From: Anaerolineae bacterium
GTDB lineage: Bacteria > Chloroflexota > Anaerolineae > Aggregatilineales > J027
Assembly: GCA_008933735.1 (NCBI GenBank)
Contig: WBUL01000016.1
Coordinates: forward strand, 1 to 61,926
Reading direction: 5' to 3'
Length of the DNA: 61,926 nt
Shown: piece after piece, positions 36,963 through 46,270 of the stretch
How the letters are laid out: each line of letters starts with the position of its first letter
How positions within the stretch are numbered: the stretch's first letter is position 1
Translations under genes and position numbers: made by a program
Notes under the pieces: model-generated
The model's input: the letters and a program-made list of their open reading frames with translations, nothing else
Databases searched by the model: none
What the model was told of the DNA's origin: nothing

Positions 36963-38093
36963 ATGACAACGGCGGCTGTCGAAAACCTCATGCGTGCTGA
37001 AATTGTCCGCATGACACCGTATATACCGATCAAGCCCTTTCCCGTTCTCAGCGCGGAGTTGGGCATCCCGATCCACAGGATCGTAAAACTTGATGCCAAT
37101 GAAAATCCCTATGGTCCGTCACCCCTGGTTTATCAAGCCCTTGCCAACCTGGGCAATACCGAAGTTCCGATTTACCCCGATCCTGGCAGCACTGAACTCC
37201 GCCAAAAACTGGCAGAAAAACTCGGTGTGGAAATGGAAATGGTCGTTACAGGAGCAGGCGCAGATGAGTTAATAGAAGTGCTGTTTAAGCTGTTTTTCTC
37301 CCCCGGCGACGTGATGATTAACTGTCCCCCAACCTTCGGCATGTACACCTTCCTGGGGCAGATTTATGGTGTCAAAGAAATCGTCATCGAGCGCGACGCG
37401 AATTTTCAGATCGACCTGGACGCTGTTGAAGCGGCAGTGATACAACACAGGGCTAAAATGGTGATACTGTGTGCACCGAATAACCCTGACGGGTTGTACC
37501 TGACGCCGGGAACCCTCGAACGGCTGTTGAAACTCAATACCATTGTGCTGCTGGATGAAGCCTATGTTGCCTTTACGAAACCAAATTTGGAAGCGGAATT
37601 TGGCACAGATAATAGTACAAGGCTGGTCGCGCAGCATCCGAATCTCGTTGTGCTGAGAACCTTCAGTAAATGGGCAGGTTTGGCGGGGCTGCGCGTAGGA
37701 TACGGGGCAGCCACACCCGAAGTCGCGGGTTACATGATGGCCATCAAACAGCCATATAACATCAACGTAGCAGCGGAAGCGGCGGCACGTGCAAGCCTGG
37801 ACGATTTACCTCGACTCAATACGAATGTGCAAAAAATGCTTGCCGAGCGCGAGCGAATGTATGCTGAACTGGCGCAGTGCTCCTCCCTCAGGGCACTTCC
37901 TGGCAGCCAGGCAAATTTTATCCTGGTGGAAGTGTTGAATCAGCCCGCTGCCCATCTGAAGGCTGAATTAGCAAAGCGTGGGATTCTGGTGCGCTACTTT
38001 GCCAAAAAGGGTCTGGATAACCACTTCCGGATCAGTGTTGGCACACCCGAACAAACGAACCAGCTTGTCGCTGCGTTAAAGGAACTGGCATGA
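36963..38093 (+). CDS. hisC: Histidinol-phosphate aminotransferase
   Basis: PLP enzyme of fold type I that makes histidinol phosphate, about 376 residues. The pattern is [13 protein letters not shown] near the start, [39 protein letters not shown] and [16 protein letters not shown] with the Schiff-base lysine. It ends with [14 protein letters not shown]. Two adjacent ATG codons are possible starts; I chose 36963 because AAGGAG lies 6 nt upstream of it. The stop overlaps the hisB start as ATGA. Confidence 0.95.
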   Translation: MTTAAVENLMRAEIVRMTPYIPIKPFPVLSAELGIPIHRIVKLDANENPYGPSPLVYQALANLGNTEVPIYPDPGSTELRQKLAEKLGVEMEMVVTGAGADELIEVLFKLFFSPGDVMINCPPTFGMYTFLGQIYGVKEIVIERDANFQIDLDAVEAAVIQHRAKMVILCAPNNPDGLYLTPGTLERLLKLNTIVLLDEAYVAFTKPNLEAEFGTDNSTRLVAQHPNLVVLRTFSKWAGLAGLRVGYGAATPEVAGYMMAIKQPYNINVAAEAAARASLDDLPRLNTNVQKMLAERERMYAELAQCSSLRALPGSQANFILVEVLNQPAAHLKAELAKRGILVRYFAKKGLDNHFRISVGTPEQTNQLVAALKELA

Positions 38094-38683
38094 GAATTGC
38101 ACAGGTAGAACGAAAAACTAACGAAACCAGAATTACCCTCCGTTTGAATTTAGACGGTACGGGGCAGGCAAAAATCAGCACGGGGGTAGGATTCTACGAC
38201 CATATGCTGCATCATGTGGCAGTGCACGGCCTGTTTGATCTGGGGATTGAGGCTGAAGGCGATTTGCATATTGATGCTCACCACACCGTTGAGGATGTCG
38301 CCATTGCGCTGGGTCAGGCGGTTGATAAGGCGCTGGCATTCCGCTCAGGAATCACCCGTATGGGCTATGCCTATGTGCCGATGGATGAAGCGTTGGCGCG
38401 GGTGGTGATTGATTTAAGCGGACGGCCTTACTCGGTATTTGATGCGCCGTTTGTGGCGCCCATGCTCGGCACCATGCCAACCGCGATGGTACAGCATGTA
38501 TTTGAAAGTTTGAGTGTCCACGCGAAAATGAACCTGCACGCGCAGGTGCTGTATGGGCGTGACGACCATCACATGGCGGAAGCACTGTTTAAGGCACTGG
38601 GAAGGGCACTGGATATGGCGACGCAGCTCGATCCACGGCGTGGGGGAATACCCAGCACAAAAGGAACATTAACCGAAGTGTAG
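38090..38683 (+). CDS. hisB: Imidazoleglycerol-phosphate dehydratase
   Basis: Manganese enzyme that dehydrates imidazole glycerol phosphate, 197 residues. The two metal-binding repeats are visible as [13 protein letters not shown] with [14 protein letters not shown], and [17 protein letters not shown] with [17 protein letters not shown]. It is monofunctional: the histidinol-phosphatase half found in enterobacterial HisB is absent, and no other phosphatase gene for this step lies in the operon. It overlaps hisC by 4 bp and precedes hisH by 10 bp. Confidence 0.97.
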   Translation: MRIAQVERKTNETRITLRLNLDGTGQAKISTGVGFYDHMLHHVAVHGLFDLGIEAEGDLHIDAHHTVEDVAIALGQAVDKALAFRSGITRMGYAYVPMDEALARVVIDLSGRPYSVFDAPFVAPMLGTMPTAMVQHVFESLSVHAKMNLHAQVLYGRDDHHMAEALFKALGRALDMATQLDPRRGGIPSTKGTLTEV

Positions 38684-38693
38684 GAGCAGAATA

Positions 38694-39296
38694 ATGATCG
38701 GTGTGATTGATTACGGGGCAAGCAATATTCGCAGTGTCGCCAATGCGCTCAAACACCTCGGTGCAGATATGAAACTGGCAACCCGACCGGCAGAAATCGC
38801 CAGAGCGGAAAAACTGATTCTGCCAGGGGTAGGCGCATTTCGACCCGGCATGGAGCGTTTGCAGCAGCAGGGATTCGTGGAATTTTTATTAGACTCGGCA
38901 AACAAGAGCGTTCCGATTCTGGGCATCTGCCTCGGTATGCAGTTTCTACTGGAAAGCAGCGAGGAAGATGGCTTTTTTGAGGGTTTGGGTTTGATTCCGG
39001 GAAAATGTGTTCGCTTTCAAATTGAGGGTAAAGTTCCACACATGGGTTGGAATCAACTTGAGCACGATGGATCAAATCCGATTATGCGTGGGATACCAAC
39101 GGTAAACAGCTACGCTTATTTTGTCCACAGTTTTCATGCGACGGCGATACCCGATTCCTGTGTGATTGCCACCACAGAATACGGTTATCCATACCCATCG
39201 ATTATCGGGAGAGAGAACATATTTGGTGCTCAATTCCACCCGGAAAAAAGCCAGCAGGTGGGCTTACGTCTGCTGAAGAATTTTTGCGACCTGTAA
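38694..39296 (+). CDS. hisH: Imidazole glycerol phosphate synthase glutaminase subunit
   Basis: Class I glutamine amidotransferase that supplies ammonia to HisF. The catalytic triad is visible as ILGICLGMQFL (Cys near residue 81) and GAQFHPEKSQQVG (His and Glu near residue 180). The start MIGVIDYGASNIRSVANAL and the PHMGWNQLE motif are typical of HisH. Length 200 is normal. A 35-bp gap separates it from a GNAT gene, at the place where hisA is commonly found. Confidence 0.97.
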   Translation: MIGVIDYGASNIRSVANALKHLGADMKLATRPAEIARAEKLILPGVGAFRPGMERLQQQGFVEFLLDSANKSVPILGICLGMQFLLESSEEDGFFEGLGLIPGKCVRFQIEGKVPHMGWNQLEHDGSNPIMRGIPTVNSYAYFVHSFHATAIPDSCVIATTEYGYPYPSIIGRENIFGAQFHPEKSQQVGLRLLKNFCDL

Positions 39297-39331
39297 CCAG
39301 GTGCTGTTGCTGCCAGAAATGAGGTTGATAC

Positions 39332-39844
39332 ATGGTTGATATACGCCTGCTCACCGAAAATGACGCGGAAGCTTATGCTGGGCTGCGGCTGCGCGGGCTG
39401 CGCGATCACCCGGAAGCGTTCGGATCATCCTACGAGGAAGAAAGACACCGCCCAATCGATGACTTAAAAAAGCGGCTGAAGGAACGCAGCACGGCGGAAA
39501 ATTTCACCCTGGGCGCGTGGCAGGGAGAAGTCCTGGTCGGGATGGTTGGATTTTACCGGGAAGCCCATCTCAAAATGCGGCATAAGGGAAATATCTGGGG
39601 CATGTATGTTGCGCCGGAAGGACGCGGGCAGGGCATCGGCAGGCAGTTGCTGGAAGCGGCCCTGGCACGTGCAAAAAACCTGGATGGGCTGGAGCAGGTT
39701 AATTTGACCGTTGTTTCGACCAATATGGCTGCTCGCCAGCTTTATCTATCTCTTAACTTTAAGGTATTTGGACTGGAATCCCGTGCCCTGAAAATCGGGG
39801 AGCAGTATTTTGATGAAGAGTACATGGTGTTGAGACTATGCTAA
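39332..39844 (+). CDS. GNAT family acetyltransferase within the his operon
   Basis: A 170-residue single-domain GNAT protein. The acetyl-CoA loop is [23 protein letters not shown] near residue 88, followed by [25 protein letters not shown]. The substrate is unknown; its FGSSYEEE start is common among uncharacterised N-acetyltransferases. It lies between hisH and hisF, where hisA often sits, and overlaps hisF by 7 bp, so it is a true member of the operon. It does not resemble HisA, which is a TIM barrel, so it cannot replace that step. Confidence 0.88.
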   Translation: MVDIRLLTENDAEAYAGLRLRGLRDHPEAFGSSYEEERHRPIDDLKKRLKERSTAENFTLGAWQGEVLVGMVGFYREAHLKMRHKGNIWGMYVAPEGRGQGIGRQLLEAALARAKNLDGLEQVNLTVVSTNMAARQLYLSLNFKVFGLESRALKIGEQYFDEEYMVLRLC

Positions 39845-40614
39845 CTAAGCGAATTATTCCCTGTCTGGATATTCAACATGGGCGGGTCGTCAAAGGGGTC
39901 AATTTTGTGAACTTACGTGACGCGGGTGATCCGGTGGAACAGGCAATCATCTATGACCGTGAAGGAGCGGATGAACTCACCCTGCTGGACATCACTGCCA
40001 CTTATGAGGAGCGGGATATACTGCTGGATGTGGTGCGGCGGGTGGCTGATAACATTTTTATCCCCTTCTGTGTTGGGGGTGGGATTCGCACCGTTGAGGA
40101 TATTCGTCAGGTGCTGCGAGCAGGTGCGGATAAGGTCAGTATCAACAGCGCAGCGATAAAGAATCCCTCGCTCATCACAGAAGGAGCACGGATTTTTGGT
40201 AACCAGTGCATTGTGGTGGCAATCGATCCACGCCGGGTGAATGGCAACTTCATTGTGCATATCGCAGGCGGACGAGTTCCCACAAACCGAGAAGCTGTCG
40301 AATGGGCAAGAGAAGCCGAAGATCGAGGCGCCGGCGAAATCCTGCTCACCAGTATGGACAGGGACGGCACACAAATAGGCTATGACATTGAACTCACTCG
40401 TGCAGTTACAGCAGCCGTGAAAATTCCGGTCATTGCGTCCGGAGGAGCAGGTAAACTGGAGCACTTTAAAGAAGCGCTAACCACCGCTAATGCAGATGCT
40501 GCCCTGGCAGCGAGTCTGTTCCACTACAAGCAGTTAAGTATCAAAGAAGTCAAGGACTATCTGGCGACTGAAGGCATCCCTGTTCGCCCTTTAAGCGGAG
40601 AAAGTTTGTTGTGA
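39838..40614 (+). CDS. hisF: Imidazole glycerol phosphate synthase cyclase subunit
   Basis: TIM-barrel enzyme that forms imidazole glycerol phosphate and AICAR, 258 residues. The catalytic Asp residues are in [18 protein letters not shown] near residue 11 and [18 protein letters not shown] near 170. Half-barrel phosphate sites appear as [13 protein letters not shown] and [14 protein letters not shown]. The MDRDG motif separates HisF from HisA. It overlaps the GNAT gene by 7 bp and hisI by 4 bp. Confidence 0.97.
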   Translation: MLTKRIIPCLDIQHGRVVKGVNFVNLRDAGDPVEQAIIYDREGADELTLLDITATYEERDILLDVVRRVADNIFIPFCVGGGIRTVEDIRQVLRAGADKVSINSAAIKNPSLITEGARIFGNQCIVVAIDPRRVNGNFIVHIAGGRVPTNREAVEWAREAEDRGAGEILLTSMDRDGTQIGYDIELTRAVTAAVKIPVIASGGAGKLEHFKEALTTANADAALAASLFHYKQLSIKEVKDYLATEGIPVRPLSGESLL

Positions 40615-40940
40615 GCAAGCTGAAATTTGATGAAAATGGCCTGATTCCTGCCATCGTACAGCATTTTCAGACTGGTGAGGTATTGATGATGGCGTGGATG
40701 AATCTCGAATCGCTGCAAATGACTCAGGAAAAAGGCGAGACTGTGTTCTGGAGCCGCAGCCGACAGACGTTATGGCACAAGGGCGCAACGAGTGGCAATA
40801 CCCAGAAAGTTATTGAAATCCGTGTGGATTGTGACGCCGATGTGCTGCTGATTCGGGTTGATCCGGCTGGCCCTGCCTGTCATACCGGGGAATACTCATG
40901 TTTTTTTCGTAACCTGGAGGATATATGGCAGGCGACATGA
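40611..40940 (+). CDS. hisI: Phosphoribosyl-AMP cyclohydrolase
   Basis: Zinc enzyme that opens the adenine ring of phosphoribosyl-AMP, 109 residues. The motifs are [33 protein letters not shown], and the metal-binding [27 protein letters not shown]. The start is GTG, overlapping the hisF stop (GTGA). It is not fused to HisE, whose gene overlaps its end by 16 bp. Confidence 0.96.
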   Translation: MSKLKFDENGLIPAIVQHFQTGEVLMMAWMNLESLQMTQEKGETVFWSRSRQTLWHKGATSGNTQKVIEIRVDCDADVLLIRVDPAGPACHTGEYSCFFRNLEDIWQAT

Positions 40941-41209
40941 TCACGAGATTGCAGGCCATTGTGCAGGACAGGAAAGCTAACCCAAAGTCCGATTCATATA
41001 CCAATAAACTTCTGGAAGCGGGAATGCCGCGTATTGCCCAAAAAGTTGGTGAGGAAGGGGTGGAGGTGGCTGTTGCAGCACTTGCCCAGGATGATGAAGC
41101 CCTGCTCGGTGAAGTTGCGGACTTAATTTATCACAGCACGGTTTTGCTCGTTGCACGCGGACTAACCTGGGAGCAGGTAGAAGCGGTGCTGGAAGAACGC
41201 CACAAGTGA
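40925..41209 (+). CDS. hisE: Phosphoribosyl-ATP pyrophosphatase
   Basis: All-alpha nucleotide pyrophosphohydrolase of 94 residues; second step of histidine synthesis. The family pattern is [30 protein letters not shown] and [16 protein letters not shown], whose acidic residues bind Mg2+. A GGAGG site lies 6 nt before the ATG. It is the last gene of the his operon; the convergent HAD-like gene ends 81 bp away and no strong terminator is obvious between them. Confidence 0.95.
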   Translation: MAGDMITRLQAIVQDRKANPKSDSYTNKLLEAGMPRIAQKVGEEGVEVAVAALAQDDEALLGEVADLIYHSTVLLVARGLTWEQVEAVLEERHK

Positions 41210-41290
41210 TGCTCCTCACGCCCAAAGATGGTTAAGCCCAGAGAGCGGGTTTTGGCGTTGGGAGCTAGGTAACTCTGTTTTTCCCTGTGG

Positions 41291-42406
41291 TCACCACCCC
41301 AACGCCCACGCCAGCCCTTCATTCACATCTTCTGCCACATAATCCGCAGCAGATTTAAGCGCTTCTCGCTTCACGGCTCCATCGGCAACCCCCACAGCAG
41401 TGAACGTTACATCATGGTATTTTTGCAGATATTCAACGGCCTGCCGCACGCCGCGAATCCCACCCGTCGAATCCTCACATACAATAATATGCAGTGGATG
41501 GGCTGTTACTTCTTCAGGAATCTGACCATCCACCGCCGCCGAGCGCAGCCCTCTTTCTTCCCACATTTCCGAGCCATATAGAATTGCACTGTAAATGGCG
41601 GCAAGCGCTTGTACCGGCGAGGGTTTGACGTAACTGGCTGGATGAGCTCCGGTTTGCTGGGCTAACCACTGCACACGCCCATAACCGATAACCGGAAGGT
41701 GATGCAGCTTCAGGAGCTTCTGGGCAATTTCCGCTTCTGGCGAATAGCCCAACCAATCATTCACAAAGGTGGGCGGTAACCCTGGACGCGCCGTGTAAAT
41801 CACAGGCTGCAAATGCTCCGTCATTTCCAACCGTGCCGCGTTTTCCGGCGTCAAAATCGGTATGTCCAGCGTTCCCAACAGAGAGCCGGTTTCCAACATC
41901 GGAGCGCGATTATAGGTGCGGGCATATTGTTCATGCCCCAGGACAAAATGCTGGAAAATCTGTGTAATCAAAGCGTTGGGAGAATGAGCATCCCCTAGAA
42001 TCTCGACAAAAACAGGATGTTCAGGAAACAGCGTTCCTAACGCGGCACGGCTTGGCTTGATGTCCGGGCTAGATGGCTTGGGCACGCGACGAGCAACAGC
42101 CTGATAATCCGGCTGTTCCAGCTTGATGTTCGCTACAGCAATTTTGTCTATAGATTCTACCAGAGTATCCCCCAGCAGATGTGGCACCTGACTCAAAATC
42201 GCTGCCATGCTCAACGCTACAGAGTCCCACTCAAAAATGATGCTTTCCGCCTCGAAAGTTTGCATATCTGCTTCACCAGGGGGAATCAAGTGCGGTTGCT
42301 TCAAACGTTGAAACAAATAATTCATGGTGGCTTTGACGCTGGCACGATAACCCTGTGCGCGAATCAGCACCCCGTCCACATCGAGCAGGACGATTGTTTT
42401 CCGCAT
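41291..42406 (-). CDS. HAD-like protein of unknown substrate
   Basis: A 371-residue cytoplasmic protein. HAD motif I is LLDVDGVLI at residues 7-15, and a late VCEDSTGGIRGVRQAVEYL near 310 could be motif IV. The long middle part is unlike classic HAD phosphatases, and includes LQPVIYTARPGLPP. The start is the ATG at 42406, with GGAGA upstream; a GTG lies one codon before it. A missing histidinol-phosphate phosphatase could be sought among HAD proteins, but nothing here points to that activity. Confidence 0.6.
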   Translation of the reverse strand: MRKTIVLLDVDGVLIRAQGYRASVKATMNYLFQRLKQPHLIPPGEADMQTFEAESIIFEWDSVALSMAAILSQVPHLLGDTLVESIDKIAVANIKLEQPDYQAVARRVPKPSSPDIKPSRAALGTLFPEHPVFVEILGDAHSPNALITQIFQHFVLGHEQYARTYNRAPMLETGSLLGTLDIPILTPENAARLEMTEHLQPVIYTARPGLPPTFVNDWLGYSPEAEIAQKLLKLHHLPVIGYGRVQWLAQQTGAHPASYVKPSPVQALAAIYSAILYGSEMWEERGLRSAAVDGQIPEEVTAHPLHIIVCEDSTGGIRGVRQAVEYLQKYHDVTFTAVGVADGAVKREALKSAADYVAEDVNEGLAWALGW

Positions 42407-42490
42407 CACCTATCTCCTGAGCGCGGGTAGTGTAGCAACAAATTCCTCTTGCCGCTATGCCTTGCTCAGACTATACTGAAATGGCAAAAG

Positions 42491-42756
42491 GGGCCCATAG
42501 CTCAACGGTCAGAGCATCCGGCTCAATAGGGCGGCCAGGGGAGTAATCTCCTGGTGTTTACCTGTCAAATTCGGGGAAACCTTTAACCTGGTAATCCCGA
42601 GCCAAGCCTCATCAGAGGAAGGTGTAGAGACTTGACGGCAGGCATCCTGCTCGCAGGATGAAGGGAAAGTCCAGCCCACAAACTCGCAAGAGGCAGCGAA
42701 AGCTGTGGTTGGGAAGCATAACCGGCTGGTTGCAGGTTCGAATCCTGCTGGGCCCA
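42491..42756 (+). tRNA. tRNA with CAU anticodon, probably tRNA-Ile2, split by a group I intron
   Basis: After removing 42524-42716, the exons form a full cloverleaf. The acceptor stem is GGGCCCA with TGGGCCC, the D-arm GCTC/GAGC, the anticodon loop CTCATAA with anticodon CAT, the T-arm GCAGG-TTCGAAT-CCTGC, and the discriminator A. CCA is not encoded. C4-G69 and C5-G68 in the acceptor stem are the pairs known to favour lysidine synthase, so I prefer tRNA-Ile(CAU) to elongator tRNA-Met. One mismatch (27 with 43) is present. A terminator follows at 42767. Confidence 0.9.
42524..42716 (+). ncRNA. Group I self-splicing intron in the tRNA anticodon loop
   Basis: A 193-nt intron inserted just before the anticodon. 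The 5' exon ends in T (42523) and the intron ends in G (42716), as group I splicing requires. The exon end CCGGCT pairs with the internal guide GGCC at 42533-42536, with the splice-site U opposite G. Core elements resemble the small group IC3 intron of Azoarcus tRNA-Ile: GTCAAATTCGGGGAAACC, GAGCCAAGC, GAAGGTGTAGAGACT and AAAGTCCAG. No endonuclease gene is present, so it is not mobile on its own. Confidence 0.9.
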
Positions 42757-42766
42757 CCTCAGAACT

Positions 42767-42794
42767 ACCAGCAGTACATCGCTGCTGGTTTTTT
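42767..42794 (+). terminator. Terminator after the tRNA
   Basis: ACCAGCAG (42767-42774) pairs with CTGCTGGT (42782-42789), loop 7 nt, followed by T5. It lies 11 bp after the tRNA end and separates it from corA. Confidence 0.85.
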
Positions 42795-42843
42795 ATTTCA
42801 GATGATTCTATCCTTAGAAGAATGAGTGGAAGAAACTGAAGCC

Positions 42844-43857
42844 ATGTCCAGTATAACGACAAAATCATCTCAGATACAGGTGATTGCTTATGGGGAAGCC
42901 GGTTTTAAGGAGGAAAGTATCATCGAGCCTGAGCAGGCAAAAAAATATCTCCAACGCTGGCCTGTCACCTGGGTGAATGTCGATGGCCCGATGAATGCTC
43001 AACTGGCAACCGAAGTCGGAACGATGTTCGGGGCACATCCTCTGGCACTGGAAGACGCGATCCAACTGCGCGAGCGTGCTAAAGTCGATATTTACGGAAG
43101 GCATCATTTCATCGTTGCGCGAATGGTTGTGCCAGGGGAAAACATAGAAACCGAGCAAATCAGCATTTTTATGGGCGAGAATTTTGTGCTGACTTTTCAG
43201 GAACAACCCGGCGGCGACTGTTTGCAGCCCGTTCGAGACCGCATCCGGCGGGGGGTAGATGATCTGGATAAACACGGCCCCCCTTATCTTGTGTATGCGA
43301 TGCTGGACTCGATTGTAGATGCATACTTTCCGCTGTTGGAGCGTTATGGTGAAAAACTGGAAGGTCTGGAGGACGATATCATCGTTAGGCCAATGAATGA
43401 GACGGTCAATGAGATTCATGCCGTCAAACGTGACCTGCTCATTTTGCGACGATCCATCTGGCCCATGCGGGATGTGCTGCACACCCTTCTGCACGACAGC
43501 ATCACGTTCACGGACGAAGAACTGAGGTTTTACCTGCGTGACTGTTATGATCACACCCTGCGAGTCATCGAGATGATCGAAACAGACCGCGAATTGTGCT
43601 CTGATATGATGTCTTTTTATCTGTCCAGCATCAGCAACCGCACCAATGAGGTTATGAAAGTGCTGGCGATTATCTCAACGATTTTTATGCCGCTGACCTT
43701 TGTGGCGGGCATTTATGGGATGAACTTCAATACAGAAAAATCACCCTGGAACATGCCAGAACTCAACTGGTATTACGGGTATCCTTTCGCGCTGATTGTA
43801 ATGGCGCTTTTTGTGGTTGTCATGCTCATCTTTTTTCGCTTGCGGAAGTGGCTTTAG
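42844..43857 (+). CDS. corA: CorA-type magnesium/cobalt transporter
   Basis: A 337-residue divalent cation channel. The cytoplasmic N-terminal domain has HPLALEDAIQLRERAKVDIY, and a long helix follows. Two C-terminal membrane helices flank the signature YGMNFN (GMN motif), near residue 297. The first helix is VLAIISTIFMPLTFVAGI and the second ALIVMALFVVVMLIFF; the tail is basic. The ATG at 42844 is preferred over a GTG at 42826. It overlaps nothing, and the next gene begins 1 bp after its stop, so the two are likely co-transcribed. Confidence 0.94.
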   Translation: MSSITTKSSQIQVIAYGEAGFKEESIIEPEQAKKYLQRWPVTWVNVDGPMNAQLATEVGTMFGAHPLALEDAIQLRERAKVDIYGRHHFIVARMVVPGENIETEQISIFMGENFVLTFQEQPGGDCLQPVRDRIRRGVDDLDKHGPPYLVYAMLDSIVDAYFPLLERYGEKLEGLEDDIIVRPMNETVNEIHAVKRDLLILRRSIWPMRDVLHTLLHDSITFTDEELRFYLRDCYDHTLRVIEMIETDRELCSDMMSFYLSSISNRTNEVMKVLAIISTIFMPLTFVAGIYGMNFNTEKSPWNMPELNWYYGYPFALIVMALFVVVMLIFFRLRKWL

Positions 43858-43858
43858 A

Positions 43859-44707
43859 ATGACAACAGCACTGGTAACTCCTTCAAACGCCCTGCACGAT
43901 CTCTCTCAGATTTTTTATGCAGCAGCAAAAGACGGTGCAAAACGGATCATCAGTAATCTACGACTGGATGCGATCCGTTTTGAGCACAGCCTGAATGAAC
44001 GCTTCTGGGCATATCTCGAAGTCGGCCTTGACCAACAGCAGATCGGGGAACTCATGCCGATGAAAATCACCGCTATCGCCTTCACCGACCGGGGAGAGGC
44101 CGCTGATGAGGTGGTGATCGGCGCGGATATGGCATGTTTCATCCGCTATGATTTGCCAGGGCTGCGCTGGGCAAAAGGATTTTTAGGCCACAGTAAAATG
44201 GTGCAGGTCACGGGCTGGCGGGATGACCGCATCCCACACATCGGGATGGCATCGGAAGAAGACTACGACCGAATGATTCAACAGTGCGCTGCAATGGGCA
44301 ATATCACAGATGAAAGTTACATCTTTTTCTTTTCCTCGGAGTCAGTGACAGTAGAAAAATCCTCAAATCTGCTGGGTGATCTGGGGGAAACTTATCCTAA
44401 AAAACCGTGGAAAGATATTCACCAGTTCCGCCAGGATCCTCCTGTGGACATCGCACGATTTTACGCGGCGCTGGCAGGTTGTCAGCTCGGAGACACCCTC
44501 CTGGATAAATCCGTCCGTGATTATGGCACGGTACTGGATTTGATCGCCTCGCGCGGGATTCAAACCGTCCTGCTGCTCATGATTGGAACGGTGGTTCCGC
44601 AGAAACCCATACGCCGTGATTCACCTGAATTGGATGCCCTGGTCGCGCCCGTTCCAGAAACTTACTGGTTGTGGTCTGATCTCTTGCAAACGCTAATAAA
44701 CCGTTAA
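43859..44707 (+). CDS. Conserved hypothetical protein
   Basis: A 282-residue soluble protein with no signal peptide or membrane helix. I do not recognise its family. It has an N-terminal helical stretch (DLSQIFYAAAKDGAKRIISNLRL), a middle part with strands, and DYDRMIQQCAAMGNITDESYIFFFSSE. The start is the ATG at 43859, immediately after corA. The amidase gene follows after 9 bp, so the three form one transcription unit. The position suggests no specific role. Confidence 0.65.
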   Translation: MTTALVTPSNALHDLSQIFYAAAKDGAKRIISNLRLDAIRFEHSLNERFWAYLEVGLDQQQIGELMPMKITAIAFTDRGEAADEVVIGADMACFIRYDLPGLRWAKGFLGHSKMVQVTGWRDDRIPHIGMASEEDYDRMIQQCAAMGNITDESYIFFFSSESVTVEKSSNLLGDLGETYPKKPWKDIHQFRQDPPVDIARFYAALAGCQLGDTLLDKSVRDYGTVLDLIASRGIQTVLLLMIGTVVPQKPIRRDSPELDALVAPVPETYWLWSDLLQTLINR

Positions 44708-44716
44708 AATAAAACC

Positions 44717-45895
44717 ATGAGCGATAACTTTGACATGCCCCGGTTTATCAGCGATGATGAACCCGACGAGACACCAGAGCCTTATGTGCCGGATTTTCTC
44801 ACGCCGCGCAGCTATCCATCGATTGACAGTATTCCGGACGGTACACAGAAGCCCGATCCCGACATGGCCGAGCCTTCTGCTGAAGATTCACAATCCATCA
44901 AGCCATTCCTTGAAGAGGATTTAACGACTTTCGACGAGGAAGCTGAGGAAAAACCAAAGCAGCAGAGAACTCCTATCGGTGCAGAGCACCAGCCCAAAGC
45001 CCCACCGCCGGAAGAACAATCCACCTTTGTCAATCCAGCACTGGCACGTGTCGCAGCAGCACAACCTCGATCTGAATTCCGCGAAGTTGGTGAGATCTGG
45101 TTAGCTTTCAGAACCTTTGTGATTGTGGTTTTCGCCGCGTTGATTGTCGCCTTCATTTTTAGCTACTGGACGCCAGACAGCTTTCTTTCAGAGGAATTTA
45201 AGGGCGAGCTGCAAGCAGTCAGTTCCACGCAGACAGAGGCCACAGCACTCCCATCGCCGCTGCCTACCTTTAGCTCGGTACAAAAAGTCGGCATCATTAC
45301 CGGCCACAGTGGCCCCCCGTTGAATCCTGCTTTTGAGATCGATCCCGGCGCGATTTGTGATGATAACAATGATGGCATCCCCGAACTGACTGAACTTAGC
45401 ATCAATACGGCAGTGGCGCAGCGGTTGGCCGGGCTGCTGCTGCAAGAAGGTTTTGAAGTCGAAATGCTGGAAGAATGGGATGATCGCATTGACAATTATC
45501 GGGCGTCGGCGCTGGTGTCCATCCACACCAACACCTGTGAAAATCTCGGTTTTGGGGCAAATGGCTTTAATGTTCAGGGCAGCAGTAATGCTGCGGTGCG
45601 AGATCGTGACGAAATTCTGGTCAACTGCGTCGTGCAAACGTATGGGGTTTCAACGGGTTTACCCCGTCACTTTGGGACTTCTCCTGACCTCATCGACTAT
45701 CATGTTTTCCGCGAGGTCTCTATTGATACCCCTACGATCATTGTGGAACTCGGTTTCATGTTCGCAGACCGACAAACGCTCATTGAACGACCTGACCACA
45801 TGGCGCTGGGGATTGCCAATGGGCTGTTATGCTTCCTCAAACCGGAGCAGTTTCGGATCGAGCCAACACCACTGCCGTCTAACACAGGAGGGTAA
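44717..45895 (+). CDS. Membrane-anchored N-acetylmuramoyl-L-alanine amidase
   Basis: A 392-residue cell-wall hydrolase of the Amidase_3 family. The first 125 residues are acidic, Pro-rich and probably disordered in the cytoplasm. One membrane helix follows (TFVIVVFAALIVAFIFSYW, about residues 135-155). The outward catalytic domain spans about 190-385. Zinc ligands are visible in ITGHSGPP, TELSINTAV and VSIHTNTCE, with the catalytic Glu in IVELGFM near 345. GDGIP-type DDNNDGIPELTEL may bind calcium. It could cut peptidoglycan or, if the cell is single-membraned and lacks a typical wall, a related polymer. Confidence 0.85.
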   Translation: MSDNFDMPRFISDDEPDETPEPYVPDFLTPRSYPSIDSIPDGTQKPDPDMAEPSAEDSQSIKPFLEEDLTTFDEEAEEKPKQQRTPIGAEHQPKAPPPEEQSTFVNPALARVAAAQPRSEFREVGEIWLAFRTFVIVVFAALIVAFIFSYWTPDSFLSEEFKGELQAVSSTQTEATALPSPLPTFSSVQKVGIITGHSGPPLNPAFEIDPGAICDDNNDGIPELTELSINTAVAQRLAGLLLQEGFEVEMLEEWDDRIDNYRASALVSIHTNTCENLGFGANGFNVQGSSNAAVRDRDEILVNCVVQTYGVSTGLPRHFGTSPDLIDYHVFREVSIDTPTIIVELGFMFADRQTLIERPDHMALGIANGLLCFLKPEQFRIEPTPLPSNTGG

Positions 45896-45900
45896 ATTAG

Positions 45901-46230
45901 ATGGCCGAAATAACATTGGTTATGTATTCAAGAACCCGCCCCTGTCCTTTTGTCTCGACAGCGCGGCGGGTGCTGGACAGCCTGGAGATTCCTTATAAGG
46001 AAATCATGATTGATGAGGATGAGGCCGCCTATGAACGAGTCGTAAACTGGACAGGATTTGCGTCTGTCCCGACTCTTATTGTTGCCAAGCCTGGAAGCCT
46101 ATTCCCCATTGAAGTTCCTCCCTCATTGGAACGAGGGGAAAGCCCACGTGGGATCAATCGCGGGTTCATGATTACTGAACCCAGCGATTCGCAACTGCTG
46201 GCATGGCTCAAGCAGCATCGATTCATCTAA
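45901..46230 (+). CDS. Glutaredoxin-like protein
   Basis: A 109-residue thioredoxin-fold protein. MYSRTRPCPFVSTARRVLDSLEIPY resembles the glutaredoxin active site, but only one cysteine is present (CPF instead of CPYC), so a monothiol type or a degraded site is likely. The cis-proline is in FASVPTLIVAKPG near residue 60. The C-terminal 45 residues are unlike NrdH. It starts 5 bp after the amidase gene and is the last gene of this rightward unit. Confidence 0.78.
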   Translation: MAEITLVMYSRTRPCPFVSTARRVLDSLEIPYKEIMIDEDEAAYERVVNWTGFASVPTLIVAKPGSLFPIEVPPSLERGESPRGINRGFMITEPSDSQLLAWLKQHRFI

Positions 46231-46270
46231 GCCCACCGGGAACACGATCAACAACCAAATCATCGGTTCG

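Noticed and set aside
41210..41290. Terminator between hisE and the convergent HAD-like gene
   Set aside because: Only an imperfect pairing (ACGCC with GGCGT, with mismatches) is seen and the T-run does not follow it; support is too weak for a feature.
42509..42868. A 119-codon minus-strand frame across the tRNA and its intron
   Set aside because: It is the antisense of the tRNA exons, the intron core, the terminator and the corA start; structured RNA explains the sequence fully.
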